A stretch of 64,000 bases of DNA, taken from Bacillota bacterium (GTDB taxonomy: Bacteria; Bacillota; Clostridia; Christensenellales; Aristaeellaceae). Below, one piece after another: positions 17,106 to 25,935 of this stretch. The position numbers and the translations under genes were made by a program. The stretch covers positions 1 through 64,000 of the forward strand of contig JAEWSC010000012.1 in assembly GCA_023398575.1 (NCBI GenBank). Reading direction: 5' to 3'. Below the pieces are notes generated by a model. That model made no database searches, was not told the origin of the DNA, and saw nothing but the letters and a program-made list of their open reading frames with translations. The stretch's first letter is position 1. Each line of letters opens with the position of its first letter.

Positions 17106-19166
17106 ATGGCTGACAGCGGGCGAATGCTGAATTCGCCGGAACTGTATATCAACCGGGAGTTGAGCTGGCTGAATTTTAACCGCCGAGTGTTAAGCGAGGC
17201 GGTGCAGATGGACAACCCCGCTTTTGAACGGATGAAGTTTTTGTCCATCGTATCCACCAACCTGGATGAGTTTTTCATGATCCGGGTCGCGTCCATCCGC
17301 GATCAGGTTCGCGCCGGGTGGAAAGAACCGGATCCGGCGGGTTTGAAGCCCAGGGAGCAATTGCGTCAGATCGCTTTGCAAACAAGGTTGATGGTGCAGG
17401 AGCAATACCAAGTATTTTCACATGAAGTTATGCCGGCACTTGACGAGGCAGGTCTTTCTGTTTTGACTTTTTTGCAATTGGGCAGCGAGCAGGCTGCATG
17501 GGCAGAAAATTATTTTTTGAGCAATATATTTCCTGTGCTAACGCCGGTGGCTGTTGAAGGAAGCCGAAACTTTCCGCTTCTGTCCAGCCGAAGCCTCAAT
17601 ATTGGCGTGCTGCTTAAAAGCCGAAGCGGGAAAAAGGCGGAGTTTGTCAATGTGCAGGTGCCCTCTGGTTTTCCAAGAGCTGTTCAGCTGCCTGGGGATA
17701 ATGGACGTACTGCAATGATCCTGCTGGAAGAAATCATTCATCCACTTTTGAGGCACGTGTTTGCCGGCCGGGAGATACTCGCAAGCCATCTTTACCGCAT
17801 TACCCGCAATGCTGATCTGGAGTACGACGAGGAAGAAGGCTATGACCTGCTTGCTTCCATTGAACAGAGCTTGAAGCAGCGCAAGTGGGGTGCTGTGATC
17901 CGCTTGGAGATTGATCCGAAGATGGACGAGCGCATGCTGGCGCTTTTGCAGGATGCATTCGAGGTGGGGGAAACAGAGATATACCGTATTCCAGGCCCGA
18001 TCAATCTTGACTTTTTACTCAAACAGTTGTATTTCCTGCCGGGTTTTGAAAAGTGTAAGTATGAGCCTTTTATGCAGCGTTATCCCTCAGGTCTGGAAAA
18101 CAAGAGCATCTTCGATGCCATACAGCAGGGTGATATTTTTATGTATCACCCCTATGACAGCTTTGATCCTGTGCAGCGTTTTGTGGAGGAAGCGGCTCAG
18201 GATGAGAATGTGCTGGCCATTAAGCAAACGCTGTACCGGGTCAGCGGACATTCACCGATTGTAGAGTCACTGGCAAAAGCAGCACAGAGTGGCAAGCAGG
18301 TAACGGCCCTCTTTGAGGTCAAAGCGCGCTTTGACGAAGAAAACAACATACAATGGGGCAAATACCTGGAAAAAGCGGGGTGTCATGTGGTTTACGGCTT
18401 GCCCAAGCTAAAGACTCACAGCAAGATACTGCTGGTGGTCAGGCGTGAGGGTGAGGCTATCCGCCGGTATATTCACCTGGCCACCGGTAATTATAACGAT
18501 GTAACGGCCAAACTGTATACCGATATGGGGCTATTGACGGCTGATCCCGAATTTGGGGAAGACGGCAGTAAGTTTTTTAACCTTGTCACCGGATTTTCTG
18601 AAATATCGCCCATGCATTGCTTAACCCCTGCTCCCAGTCGGCTCAGAACCGAGTTTCTGCGCCTGATCAATAGGGAGCGAGACCATGCCTTGAAGGGACT
18701 ACCTGCGCGGATAGACGCTAAGATGAATTCACTGGTAGACCCTGTGATTATCCATGCACTGTATGAAGCCAGCATGGCCGGTGTGGAAATTGACCTGACG
18801 ATAAGGGGCGTATGCTGCCTAAAGCCTGGCGTTGCAGGCATAAGCCAGCGGATTACTGTCAGGTCTATCGTGGGCCGGTTTTTGGAGCATGCACGCATCT
18901 TCCGCTTTGAAAACGCGGGAGAGCCCGAGATTTATCTATCTTCTGCCGACTGGATGCCAAGAAATTTGGATAGGCGTATTGAGCTTTTGTTTCCAGTGCG
19001 GGACGAGGCTATACAAGAAAAGATCATGCGCGTTCTTGCAATGCAAAAGCAGGATACCGCCAAGGCGTGGCTTCTTCTGTCCGACTGCACCTATATGCGC
19101 GTTCTCCCCGGCGATTCGGAATTGTGTTTTAACAGCCAGGAAGAATTGATTCGTGAAGAATTGTAG
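17106..19166 (+). CDS. ppk: Polyphosphate kinase 1
   Basis: A 686-residue enzyme that makes inorganic polyphosphate from ATP. The N-terminal domain begins with YINRELSWLNFNRRVL, the family signature. The phospholipase-D-like catalytic half has the phosphorylated-histidine region LKTHSKILLV near residue 438 and HLATGNYN. The C-terminal domain contains SSADWMPRNLDRRIELLFPV. The ATG at 17106 is used because GGGGAAAG lies upstream and the family start is near this point. It is a single gene; no exopolyphosphatase is nearby. Confidence 0.96.
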   Translation: MADSGRMLNSPELYINRELSWLNFNRRVLSEAVQMDNPAFERMKFLSIVSTNLDEFFMIRVASIRDQVRAGWKEPDPAGLKPREQLRQIALQTRLMVQEQYQVFSHEVMPALDEAGLSVLTFLQLGSEQAAWAENYFLSNIFPVLTPVAVEGSRNFPLLSSRSLNIGVLLKSRSGKKAEFVNVQVPSGFPRAVQLPGDNGRTAMILLEEIIHPLLRHVFAGREILASHLYRITRNADLEYDEEEGYDLLASIEQSLKQRKWGAVIRLEIDPKMDERMLALLQDAFEVGETEIYRIPGPINLDFLLKQLYFLPGFEKCKYEPFMQRYPSGLENKSIFDAIQQGDIFMYHPYDSFDPVQRFVEEAAQDENVLAIKQTLYRVSGHSPIVESLAKAAQSGKQVTALFEVKARFDEENNIQWGKYLEKAGCHVVYGLPKLKTHSKILLVVRREGEAIRRYIHLATGNYNDVTAKLYTDMGLLTADPEFGEDGSKFFNLVTGFSEISPMHCLTPAPSRLRTEFLRLINRERDHALKGLPARIDAKMNSLVDPVIIHALYEASMAGVEIDLTIRGVCCLKPGVAGISQRITVRSIVGRFLEHARIFRFENAGEPEIYLSSADWMPRNLDRRIELLFPVRDEAIQEKIMRVLAMQKQDTAKAWLLLSDCTYMRVLPGDSELCFNSQEELIREEL

Positions 19167-19214
19167 GCATGTTTCCTGCAATATGCGTATATATGGAAGC
19201 AAACGACAGAGTAT

Positions 19215-19247
19215 AAGGAGAAGGGGCATTTCGCCCCGGCTGTAAGT
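19215..19247 (+). promoter_or_regulatory. Ribosome-binding region of cysE with a hairpin between SD and start
   Basis: AAGGAG (19215-19220) is 27 nt from the ATG, too far for normal use. GGGGC/GCCCC (19223-19237) between them can form a hairpin that would bring the effective spacing to about 12 nt. The frame has a stop at 19242-19244, so no upstream start is possible. Confidence 0.4.
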
Positions 19248-19985
19248 ATGTTTGACCAGTGGAAGAAAGATATTGATGCGGTTTTGACACGTGACCCGGC
19301 GGCGAAAAGCCGCCTGGAGGTGCTTTTATGCTATCCCGGTTTAAAAGCACTGCGTGCTCACCGCCGTGCGCACAAGCATTACCTCAAGGGCCATATGCTT
19401 TGGGCTAGGCTTATTAGCCAGCGCGCCAGAAGCAGGACGGGAATTGAGATTCATCCAGGTGCAAGAATTGGAGAGGGCTTGTTTATCGACCATGGAGATG
19501 GTGTGGTCATCGGCGAAACGGCCGTGATTGGTGACAATGTAACCATCTACCAGGGCGTGACGCTGGGCGGAACCGGGAAGGATAGTGGTAAACGTCATCC
19601 CAACATCGGCAATGGCGTTACCATCGGCGCCGGGGCGAAAGTATTGGGGCCTATCACTGTTGGCGACAACAGCAAGGTTGGCGCCGGTGCCATCGTATTA
19701 AAGGATGTACCACCCAACTGCACGGTGGTGGGTAACCCTGGCCGTATTGTGAAAAAGAAGCAGCCCATAGTCGCCGGCGAGGTGGACTTGGATCAGGTGA
19801 ATCTGCCAGACCCGGTGCAGGAGCGTCTGGAAGCGCTGCTTTCAAGGCTTTCTCACTTGGAACGGTGTCTAAGCGAGCATGCCAAAACACTGGGCTGTGA
19901 TGAATGCATCAACCGTCATTCTCCTGACTGTCCCGCGGAGGCGGACCGATGTCGGGAGGAAAGCGACGAACTGACGCCGAAATGA
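19248..19985 (+). CDS. cysE: Serine O-acetyltransferase
   Basis: A 245-residue enzyme that makes O-acetylserine from serine and acetyl-CoA, the first committed step of cysteine synthesis. A helical N-domain precedes a left-handed beta helix of hexapeptide repeats (about 65-175) with the catalytic IDHGDGVVIGETAVIGDN and GVTLGGTGKDSGKRHP. The C-terminal extension (about 180-245, with three cysteines) is longer than in short EpsC-type enzymes. It is followed 30 nt later by cysS, a conserved pairing linking cysteine synthesis to its tRNA charging. Confidence 0.94.
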   Translation: MFDQWKKDIDAVLTRDPAAKSRLEVLLCYPGLKALRAHRRAHKHYLKGHMLWARLISQRARSRTGIEIHPGARIGEGLFIDHGDGVVIGETAVIGDNVTIYQGVTLGGTGKDSGKRHPNIGNGVTIGAGAKVLGPITVGDNSKVGAGAIVLKDVPPNCTVVGNPGRIVKKKQPIVAGEVDLDQVNLPDPVQERLEALLSRLSHLERCLSEHAKTLGCDECINRHSPDCPAEADRCREESDELTPK

Positions 19986-20015
19986 TAAGACCATGCATTC
20001 ACAAGGAGGAGCTTT

Positions 20016-21419
20016 ATGCAGATTTACAACAGCCAAACCCGGAGGAAGGAAACCTTTGTCCCTTTGCATGAGGGGAAGGTTGGAATATACGCTTGCGGCC
20101 CGACGGTGTACAATTATTTTCACATAGGCAACGCAAGGCCATTTATCCTATTTGATGTGCTGCGGCGGTATCTGGAACACAAGGGTTATAAGGTGACCTT
20201 TGTGCAGAACTTTACGGATATCGACGACAAAATGATAAAGAGAGCCAATGAGGAAGGGGTAACGGTCAAGGAGATTGCTGACCGATATATTGCAGCGTAT
20301 CTTGAAGACGCGAGGGCGCTTGGCATCCGCCCGGCCACAGTGCACCCTAAAGCGACAGAGCATATCCCCCAAATTATTGACATCATTGAAAAGCTCATCA
20401 CCAAGGGATATGCCTATGCGGTGAACGGAGACGTGTACTATAGAGTCAAAGCATTTTCTGATTACGGATGCTTGTGCGGCCAAAATCTGGAGGACTTGGA
20501 GGAAGGGGCCTCGCAGCGGTTGGATGTGGAAACTGATAAGGAAGCCCCCATGGATTTCGCACTGTGGAAATCACAAAAGCCCGGCGAGCCTGCCTGGGAA
20601 AGCCCCTGGGGTCTGGGTCGGCCTGGCTGGCATATAGAGTGCTCGGCCATGTCCATGGCATACCTTGGCGAAACCATTGATATTCATACTGGCGGCAAGG
20701 ACTTGCTGTTCCCACACCATGAAAACGAGATCGCCCAATCGGTGGGGGCTACCGGCAAACCCTATGTCCGCTATTGGATGCATAACGGCTTTATCAATGT
20801 AGATAATGAAAAAATGAGCAAGTCGCTGGATAATTTTTTCACTGTGCGGGACATTGCCAAGCTTTATGATCTGGAGGCAGTGCGGATGTTCATGCTTGCC
20901 GCACATTACCGCAGTCCAGTCAATTTCAGCAAAGAAATGATCGCCCAGGCCCATGCTTCACTGACCCGCCTGTACACCGCCAGGGACCAGTTCGTATTCC
21001 TTCTGCAAAGTGCCCCCGACAGGGAACTAAACAGTGAAGAAAACGAATTTGTGTTAAGAGTACGGAAGGCGCAAGAGCGCTTTGACCAGGCCATGGACGA
21101 TGATCTCAATACGGCTGACGCCCTCGGCGCACTATTTGAACTGGTACGTGACGGCAACGTGACATTGAACGCATCAAGCGCCAAAGCGGCCGTTCAGGCA
21201 GTCCTTGATATGCTTCTGTCACTGACGGATATTCTTGGGCTTCTAATGAAAAAGGAAGATGGGCTTCCGGATGATGTACAGCGCTTGGTGGATGAGCGTG
21301 CCGCCGCCCGCAAGAATAAGGAATGGAAACGCAGCGATGAACTGCGCGACGCAATCAAAGCACTAGGCTATATATTGGAGGATACGCCTCAAGGCCAAAA
21401 GGTGCGCAAGGGCATTTGA
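20016..21419 (+). CDS. cysS: Cysteinyl-tRNA synthetase
   Basis: A 467-residue class Ia synthetase. The HIGH motif reads HIGN (about residues 35-38) after the zinc-binding ACGPTVYNY. WHIECSAMS and HHENEIAQS carry the other zinc and cysteine ligands. The KMSKS motif is in NEKMSKSLDN (about 265-272). The C-terminal anticodon-binding helical domain is complete. A strong ribosome site (AAGGAGG) precedes the ATG at 20016. It is co-directional with cysE. Confidence 0.97.
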   Translation: MQIYNSQTRRKETFVPLHEGKVGIYACGPTVYNYFHIGNARPFILFDVLRRYLEHKGYKVTFVQNFTDIDDKMIKRANEEGVTVKEIADRYIAAYLEDARALGIRPATVHPKATEHIPQIIDIIEKLITKGYAYAVNGDVYYRVKAFSDYGCLCGQNLEDLEEGASQRLDVETDKEAPMDFALWKSQKPGEPAWESPWGLGRPGWHIECSAMSMAYLGETIDIHTGGKDLLFPHHENEIAQSVGATGKPYVRYWMHNGFINVDNEKMSKSLDNFFTVRDIAKLYDLEAVRMFMLAAHYRSPVNFSKEMIAQAHASLTRLYTARDQFVFLLQSAPDRELNSEENEFVLRVRKAQERFDQAMDDDLNTADALGALFELVRDGNVTLNASSAKAAVQAVLDMLLSLTDILGLLMKKEDGLPDDVQRLVDERAAARKNKEWKRSDELRDAIKALGYILEDTPQGQKVRKGI

Positions 21420-21486
21420 AACGCCAGCCTTTCAAGATTACGTACTGCAACAGCGATGAACCGTACCGGGGAAAGGAGGAATCTGC

Positions 21487-21855
21487 ATGAAAAATGCATC
21501 CCTCCGCCTTGGTACGGTTCTATTTGTTTTACTGGGACTTGTATTGGCGGCGATATTGGGGTTCATGCTTTATCGTGACGAAGTTGCAGTATCAGCCTCA
21601 TTTGCTGCATATGGGGGCATGCCTGCTCTTTCTACTGTATCCATGCCGGATGGAGATATTAACGTGAACACAGCCAGTAAGGAAATATTGATGCAGCTGC
21701 CAGGCGTAGGAGAAGTGATTGCAATGGAAATACTACGGGAGCGGGAGGCGCATGGACTCTTCCGTTATCCGGAAGACCTGCTATCAGTAAAGGGCATCGG
21801 CGAGAAGAAGCTTGCGGATATGCTCCCACATATCCGGCTGGATGATAAACCCTGA
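21487..21855 (+). CDS. ComEA-type helix-hairpin-helix protein
   Basis: A 122-residue protein with an N-terminal membrane anchor (about residues 8-28) and a C-terminal double helix-hairpin-helix DNA-binding domain (about 58-120, DINVNTASKEILMQLPGVGE and LLSVKGIGEKKL). This is the layout of ComEA, the surface DNA receptor in competence. It is shorter than Bacillus ComEA and no comEB/comEC is beside it, so a role in DNA uptake is only likely. The ATG at 21487 follows AAAGGAGG. Confidence 0.8.
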   Translation: MKNASLRLGTVLFVLLGLVLAAILGFMLYRDEVAVSASFAAYGGMPALSTVSMPDGDINVNTASKEILMQLPGVGEVIAMEILREREAHGLFRYPEDLLSVKGIGEKKLADMLPHIRLDDKP

Positions 21856-21894
21856 TACGGGGATGCTACTATTTAAAGGGACTGTAAGGAGATA

Positions 21895-22266
21895 ATGATA
21901 TTCATGCAAAATATATCTTCCCGTCTATTAGAGCAAGAAAAAGCCGCTATGGCATTTATGCACAAAGCAGCAAAAATTTATAAGCCCCATAAGGTGGATC
22001 AGGATATTATTTTGGAAGCATACTTTACTGATATTGATAAAACGTACCAACTGGTACTTACAAAATCGGAATGTACCATATTGACCGATGGATTTCGCCC
22101 TTATACCGCCAGGGCAGAAGCAACGTATCCCATTTTTGAAGACTTGATCAAGGGGCGGAAAAGCCCAGCCATCGCCCTTCTAAAGGGTCAGGTCAAGGCA
22201 AAAGGCGATTTGAAGGTACTCAAACGGCTAGACGAGTATTTTCCGGGGTTAGAAGCAGGGGAATAA
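21895..22266 (+). CDS. SCP2-like (sterol carrier fold) small protein
   Basis: A 123-residue soluble protein. The middle and C-terminal part (ILEAYFTDIDKTYQLVLTKSECTI, then PIFEDLIKGRKSPAIALLKGQVKAKGDLKVLKRL) matches the SCP2 lipid-binding fold seen in small bacterial proteins. The natural ligand is unknown. The start is uncertain: AAGGAG is 3 nt from ATG 21895 and 12 nt from ATG 21904. It converges on the next gene with only 6 nt between stops. Confidence 0.6.
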   Translation: MIFMQNISSRLLEQEKAAMAFMHKAAKIYKPHKVDQDIILEAYFTDIDKTYQLVLTKSECTILTDGFRPYTARAEATYPIFEDLIKGRKSPAIALLKGQVKAKGDLKVLKRLDEYFPGLEAGE

Positions 22267-22272
22267 TGCGAT

Positions 22273-23352
22273 TTATCTGTGAAAGCCACCCATAACGGCG
22301 CCTACCGTATCCACCTGCTCAGCAATCAGTTTTCCTATGGCCTGGGTTCCTACCTTAGGCTCGCCGCCTTGTACCATATCAGCGGTTCTCCATCCGGCAT
22401 CTAAAACATTTTTAACGGCCATCTCAACGCAGTCTGCCTCGTTATTGAGCTTAAGTGATCGCCTGAGCATGTGTGCGGCCGCCAGAATCATGGCGATTGG
22501 GCTGATCATGTCTCGACCTGCCAGGGAAGGATCATCGGCATAGGCAGGCAGGTAAACAGCGGGTGAATCGATGCCCGTCATCTCGCAGGAGGAAAGAGCA
22601 GCTGTGAAGGACCGGCCAGCCAGTATGCCAGAATATGCACTGTGCAGCGGCGCGCCTGCCAGCAAGACATCGAACTGCTCTGGGTTCCTGACCAGGCCTG
22701 CAGCACAGCTGTTGGAATCCAAAAAACTCAGCGAAACATCGGGGAAATCTATGCCGATATGCCGTGAGGCCTCCCGCCAGATTCTAGAGTTGGCGAGGAA
22801 ACCGGGCTCCAGAACAACGTGAATGCTGCGGCGGCGCTGGCGGGCCAACTGGAAGGATGTATGCATCACTTGCTCCGCCTGCGGCACAGTTAACGAAATG
22901 ATTTCATGGGCTGTTTGACCATCCTCTTCGATATAGCCCTCATATATTTTGTTCGGCACGGGCCAGACGAGCGCTACGTTTAAATCAGAAGCCAGACTGT
23001 GAGCGTGGGGTGATGTCTGTGTCAGCGGACTGAACTGTATGCCGGAGATAAGGTGAAGACCACTTTGCAGCATGGAAAGGTTGTCTCTTTTGCTTTCATC
23101 TGTCGGGATGCTGTCGAAAACCGGCAGGTTTGCCGGGCCCATGAGTACAGCATTGGCAGCACGGCAGGATTCCAACGTTTTTTCGCTGATGGGCGTTCCG
23201 TATGCAAAAAGGGCGGATCTGCCCGTTTTTTCATCCACAAAAGAAAAGCTGTGATCAAAGGCGCAGGCAACGCTGGTCAGCACGCGAACAGCCTCTTGCA
23301 TGACCTCCGGGCCGGTGCCATCTCCCGGAAGGCAAACGATTCTGGCTCTCAT
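22273..23352 (-). CDS. Isocitrate/isopropylmalate dehydrogenase-like protein, probable pseudoenzyme
   Basis: A 359-residue protein with the fold-level signature of LeuB (GDGTGPEV at residues 8-15; WRTADM near the C-terminus). Key catalytic positions have changed. The segment matching DKANVL with the active-site lysine reads LEPGFL. The metal-binding segment matching FGDILSDE reads LHSAYSGI, so both aspartates are lost. The tyrosine in KIYEG remains. It cannot work as a standard decarboxylating dehydrogenase unless the chemistry differs. No leuA, leuC or leuD is nearby. The ATG at 23352 follows GGAGGTG. Confidence 0.7.
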   Translation of the reverse strand: MRARIVCLPGDGTGPEVMQEAVRVLTSVACAFDHSFSFVDEKTGRSALFAYGTPISEKTLESCRAANAVLMGPANLPVFDSIPTDESKRDNLSMLQSGLHLISGIQFSPLTQTSPHAHSLASDLNVALVWPVPNKIYEGYIEEDGQTAHEIISLTVPQAEQVMHTSFQLARQRRRSIHVVLEPGFLANSRIWREASRHIGIDFPDVSLSFLDSNSCAAGLVRNPEQFDVLLAGAPLHSAYSGILAGRSFTAALSSCEMTGIDSPAVYLPAYADDPSLAGRDMISPIAMILAAAHMLRRSLKLNNEADCVEMAVKNVLDAGWRTADMVQGGEPKVGTQAIGKLIAEQVDTVGAVMGGFHR

Positions 23353-23391
23353 AGTGCACCTCCATAATTTCTGATTATCTGGATAACAATT

Positions 23392-23437
23392 CGCCCGGAC
23401 GGCTGCCATATCCTGCAATCGTCCGGGCGATGGTTTT
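23392..23437. repeat. Hairpin with direct-repeat copy 1 between the CapA gene and the LeuB-like gene
   Basis: CGCCCGGACG (23392-23401) pairs with CGTCCGGGCG (23420-23429) around an 18-nt loop; a T run follows on the plus strand. Positions 23412-23437 are repeated exactly at 23518-23543. Confidence 0.6.
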
Positions 23438-23480
23438 TTGCTGAGAACAGGATATAAATGTTTTGCCTGTACAAATATAA

Positions 23481-23507
23481 CCAAAGGGCTTTCCGGTCGC
23501 CCTTTGG
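23481..23507. repeat. Short hairpin between the two repeat copies
   Basis: CCAAAGGGC (23481-23489) and GCCCTTTGG (23499-23507) form a perfect 9-bp stem with a 9-nt loop. Confidence 0.5.
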
Positions 23508-23517
23508 AAACCTTCGG

Positions 23518-23543
23518 CCTGCAATCGTCCGGGCGATGGTTTT
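23518..23543. repeat. Direct-repeat copy 2, 1 nt from the CapA gene stop
   Basis: 26 of 26 bases match positions 23412-23437. This copy has no left hairpin arm directly beside it; its arm could pair with 23392-23401 instead. Confidence 0.6.
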
Positions 23544-23544
23544 C

Positions 23545-24684
23545 TTATTGCCAATCCAGCGGATATTCAGGTACTGGATTTTCAATCGATTTGCCGTTAT
23601 CCTTCAGCACGTTGAGCAGGCTTTGTATACTGCTGCCATTGTCATAAGGTGTGGGAGCAAAATCGTTGTAATCGCCGCGGGAGGAGATACGGCAGGGAAT
23701 GATACGAAAACCTTCCGGCGTGGCCAAGCCGGCATTTACCCGAAAGCGCGTTTGAAAAATGTATGTGCTCATATCTTTGGGCTTGGTATTGCCGGCAAAG
23801 GAGAAGTTGCCAAGAGAATAGCAGATGTATTTCCCTTTGTAAACCTCAATGGGGTTGATACGATGACTGTGATGGCCCACCACCAGATCGGCACCTGCAT
23901 CGATGGTCATCTTGCCAAGCTTTTGCTGATTGTCATTTGGCGCGTAATCCAGTTCCGCCCCCCAATGGAAGCTAACGATTACAATGGGATATTGGGCTTT
24001 GGCTGCTGCCACATCCTTGGGAACCTGTTCAAACAGCGTTGGATACTGGTCAAAGGTTTGATAAGATAACATGGCAATCTGCACGCCCTGGGCAGTATAA
24101 ACCCCAAGCTCTCCACCACCGGAGTAAATAATACCGGCATCGCGGAGCGTCTGCTTCGTTTCCTCATATCCGGCTGTTCCATGATCCATGACGTGGTTAT
24201 TTTCCAGGGAAACCGCCTCGATATTGCCGGAGGTCAAGATTTCTACATAGCTTGTCGGCGCAGAAAACAAAAAGGAGTTACCACTCTTATCTGAGTTGAT
24301 AGGCGCCGCGGTCAGTGTTCCTTCAAAATTTACCAATGTCATATCGTCTTGTGCAAAGATATCTTTCACATTGCGGAAGGGAAAAGCCAAGTCGCCCTTC
24401 TGTTTGTCCAACTCTTTGTCAAAGATAGACTTGCCGCTTTTGCGTACATCACCGCCGATGGTTACATCCCCCGTGAAGCTCATGGTCAAAAGGATAGAGC
24501 CATCCGGATTGGGCGTAATGGCCGGTGTTGGCGTTGGAGTTGGCGAAGAAGGATCGGGCGTCGCACCAGTTTGCTCCTGATCCCCTCCCGTCAAGTTCCA
24601 AAGCGAGACTTCTTCATCCTCCGCCAGTGCGCCTAGGGTGAGAAACATGAAAAGAATCAGAAGACCGGATAGCGTACGCCGCAT
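23545..24684 (-). CDS. CapA-family (PGA_cap) secreted metallophosphoesterase-like protein
   Basis: A 379-residue exported protein. A signal peptide (about 1-22) precedes a threonine/proline-rich linker (about 43-60) and the CapA domain. FTGDVTIGGDV, NFEGTL, ENNHVMDHG, SFHWG and VVGHHSHRI hold the metal-binding residues. CapA relatives take part in poly-gamma-glutamate or cell-wall processes, but the substrate is unknown; without capB/capC nearby a capsule role is unlikely. The ATG at 24684 follows GGAGGTGC. Confidence 0.85.
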   Translation of the reverse strand: MRRTLSGLLILFMFLTLGALAEDEEVSLWNLTGGDQEQTGATPDPSSPTPTPTPAITPNPDGSILLTMSFTGDVTIGGDVRKSGKSIFDKELDKQKGDLAFPFRNVKDIFAQDDMTLVNFEGTLTAAPINSDKSGNSFLFSAPTSYVEILTSGNIEAVSLENNHVMDHGTAGYEETKQTLRDAGIIYSGGGELGVYTAQGVQIAMLSYQTFDQYPTLFEQVPKDVAAAKAQYPIVIVSFHWGAELDYAPNDNQQKLGKMTIDAGADLVVGHHSHRINPIEVYKGKYICYSLGNFSFAGNTKPKDMSTYIFQTRFRVNAGLATPEGFRIIPCRISSRGDYNDFAPTPYDNGSSIQSLLNVLKDNGKSIENPVPEYPLDWQ

Positions 24685-24750
24685 GGAAAGCACCTCCGAA
24701 AGCAAGGGTATTTTAACCAATTCAACGATTGAAACAGTCCAAAGCCTGCA

Positions 24751-25935
24751 TCAAAGTGTTTGAATAAAAGCTTCGATCCTTTCAAGTGCAATGGACAGCT
24801 TTTGAATGGCTGTCGCATAGCAGCAGCGGATGTGGCCTTCGCCGCTTTGTCCAAAGGCTGTGCCGGGAACGCAGGCTACTTGATAACGGTTCAAAAGTTG
24901 CGTGCAGAACTCCTCGCTGGTAAGGCCGGTTTTACGGATGGAAGGGAACACATAAAAGGCGCCCAGCGGTTCAAAGCAATCCAAACCCATTTTGCAAAAA
25001 GCGTCCACCATCAAACGGCGGCGGCGGTCATAGCTTGTGCGCATTTGAACGACATCATCGTAATTATTTTCGCGGCCGTTTTTCAGTGCCTGCAGGGCGG
25101 CAACCTGGCCTTGCCTTGGCGCACACATGATCGCATATTGATGAATTTTGAACATCGCCGCAATTAGGGGGGCGGGTCCGCAAACATAGCCCATGCGCCA
25201 GCCAGTCATGGCAAACGCTTTGCTGAAACCGTTGATGGTAATGGTTTGTTCCCACATACCTTCAAGGCTGGCAAAGCTGATATGAGGCTCGGAGCCGTAA
25301 GTCAACTCGCTGTAGATTTCATCGCTGATGACAAGGATGCCGTGTTCTTTAACAACCTCGGCAATCTTTATTAGATCAGCCCTTTCCATAATCGCCCCGG
25401 TTGGATTGTTGGGGTAGGGCAGAATCAGCGCTTTTGTATGGGGTGTAATTTTTTCCAGCAGCGCTTGCGCACTCAGCCGAAAGCCGGTGGTGCTATCTGT
25501 TTTGACCGCCACCGGCGTACCGCCGGCGAACAGCACGCTTGGGCTGTAGCTGACGTAACTGGGTTCCGGCACAAGCACCTCGTCACCGGGACTTAGCATT
25601 GCGCGAAGCGAAAGGTCTATGCCTTCACTAGCGCCTACCGTTACCAGAATTTCTTTTTCTGCATCATAAGTAACATGATAGCGCGAGGATAGGTAATAGG
25701 CGATTTCACGGCGCAACGAAAGCAGCCCCCAGTTGGAGGTGTACTGTGTTTCTCCATCCAAAAGACTGTTGATGGCAGCGTTTCGGATATTGTATGGCGT
25801 TACAAAATCGGGCTCGCCCACGCCAAGGGAGATGGCATCCGGCATAGTGGCAACGATGTCGAAAAACTTGCGTATTCCACTGGGCGCGACGGCGGCTACA
25901 CTGGGGTTGATGTATTTTGAATAATCAATGCTCAC
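24751..25935 (-). CDS. PLP-dependent class I/II aminotransferase
   Basis: A 394-residue fold-type I enzyme. SLGVGEPDFVTP marks the N-terminal region. NPTGA and SDEIYSELTYG contain the cofactor-binding Asn, Asp and Tyr. INGFSKAFAMTGWRMGY has the Schiff-base lysine, and HIRCCYA the substrate-binding arginine. It resembles aspartate/aromatic aminotransferases; the substrate is uncertain. Its start overlaps the stop of the Lrp-type regulator by 4 nt, so the two are coupled and the regulator may sense the amino acid involved. Confidence 0.9.
   Translation of the reverse strand: MSIDYSKYINPSVAAVAPSGIRKFFDIVATMPDAISLGVGEPDFVTPYNIRNAAINSLLDGETQYTSNWGLLSLRREIAYYLSSRYHVTYDAEKEILVTVGASEGIDLSLRAMLSPGDEVLVPEPSYVSYSPSVLFAGGTPVAVKTDSTTGFRLSAQALLEKITPHTKALILPYPNNPTGAIMERADLIKIAEVVKEHGILVISDEIYSELTYGSEPHISFASLEGMWEQTITINGFSKAFAMTGWRMGYVCGPAPLIAAMFKIHQYAIMCAPRQGQVAALQALKNGRENNYDDVVQMRTSYDRRRRLMVDAFCKMGLDCFEPLGAFYVFPSIRKTGLTSEEFCTQLLNRYQVACVPGTAFGQSGEGHIRCCYATAIQKLSIALERIEAFIQTL

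Noticed and set aside
23412..23543. CRISPR array
   Set aside because: Only two repeat copies with a 106-nt interval and no cas genes; the spacer contains another hairpin.
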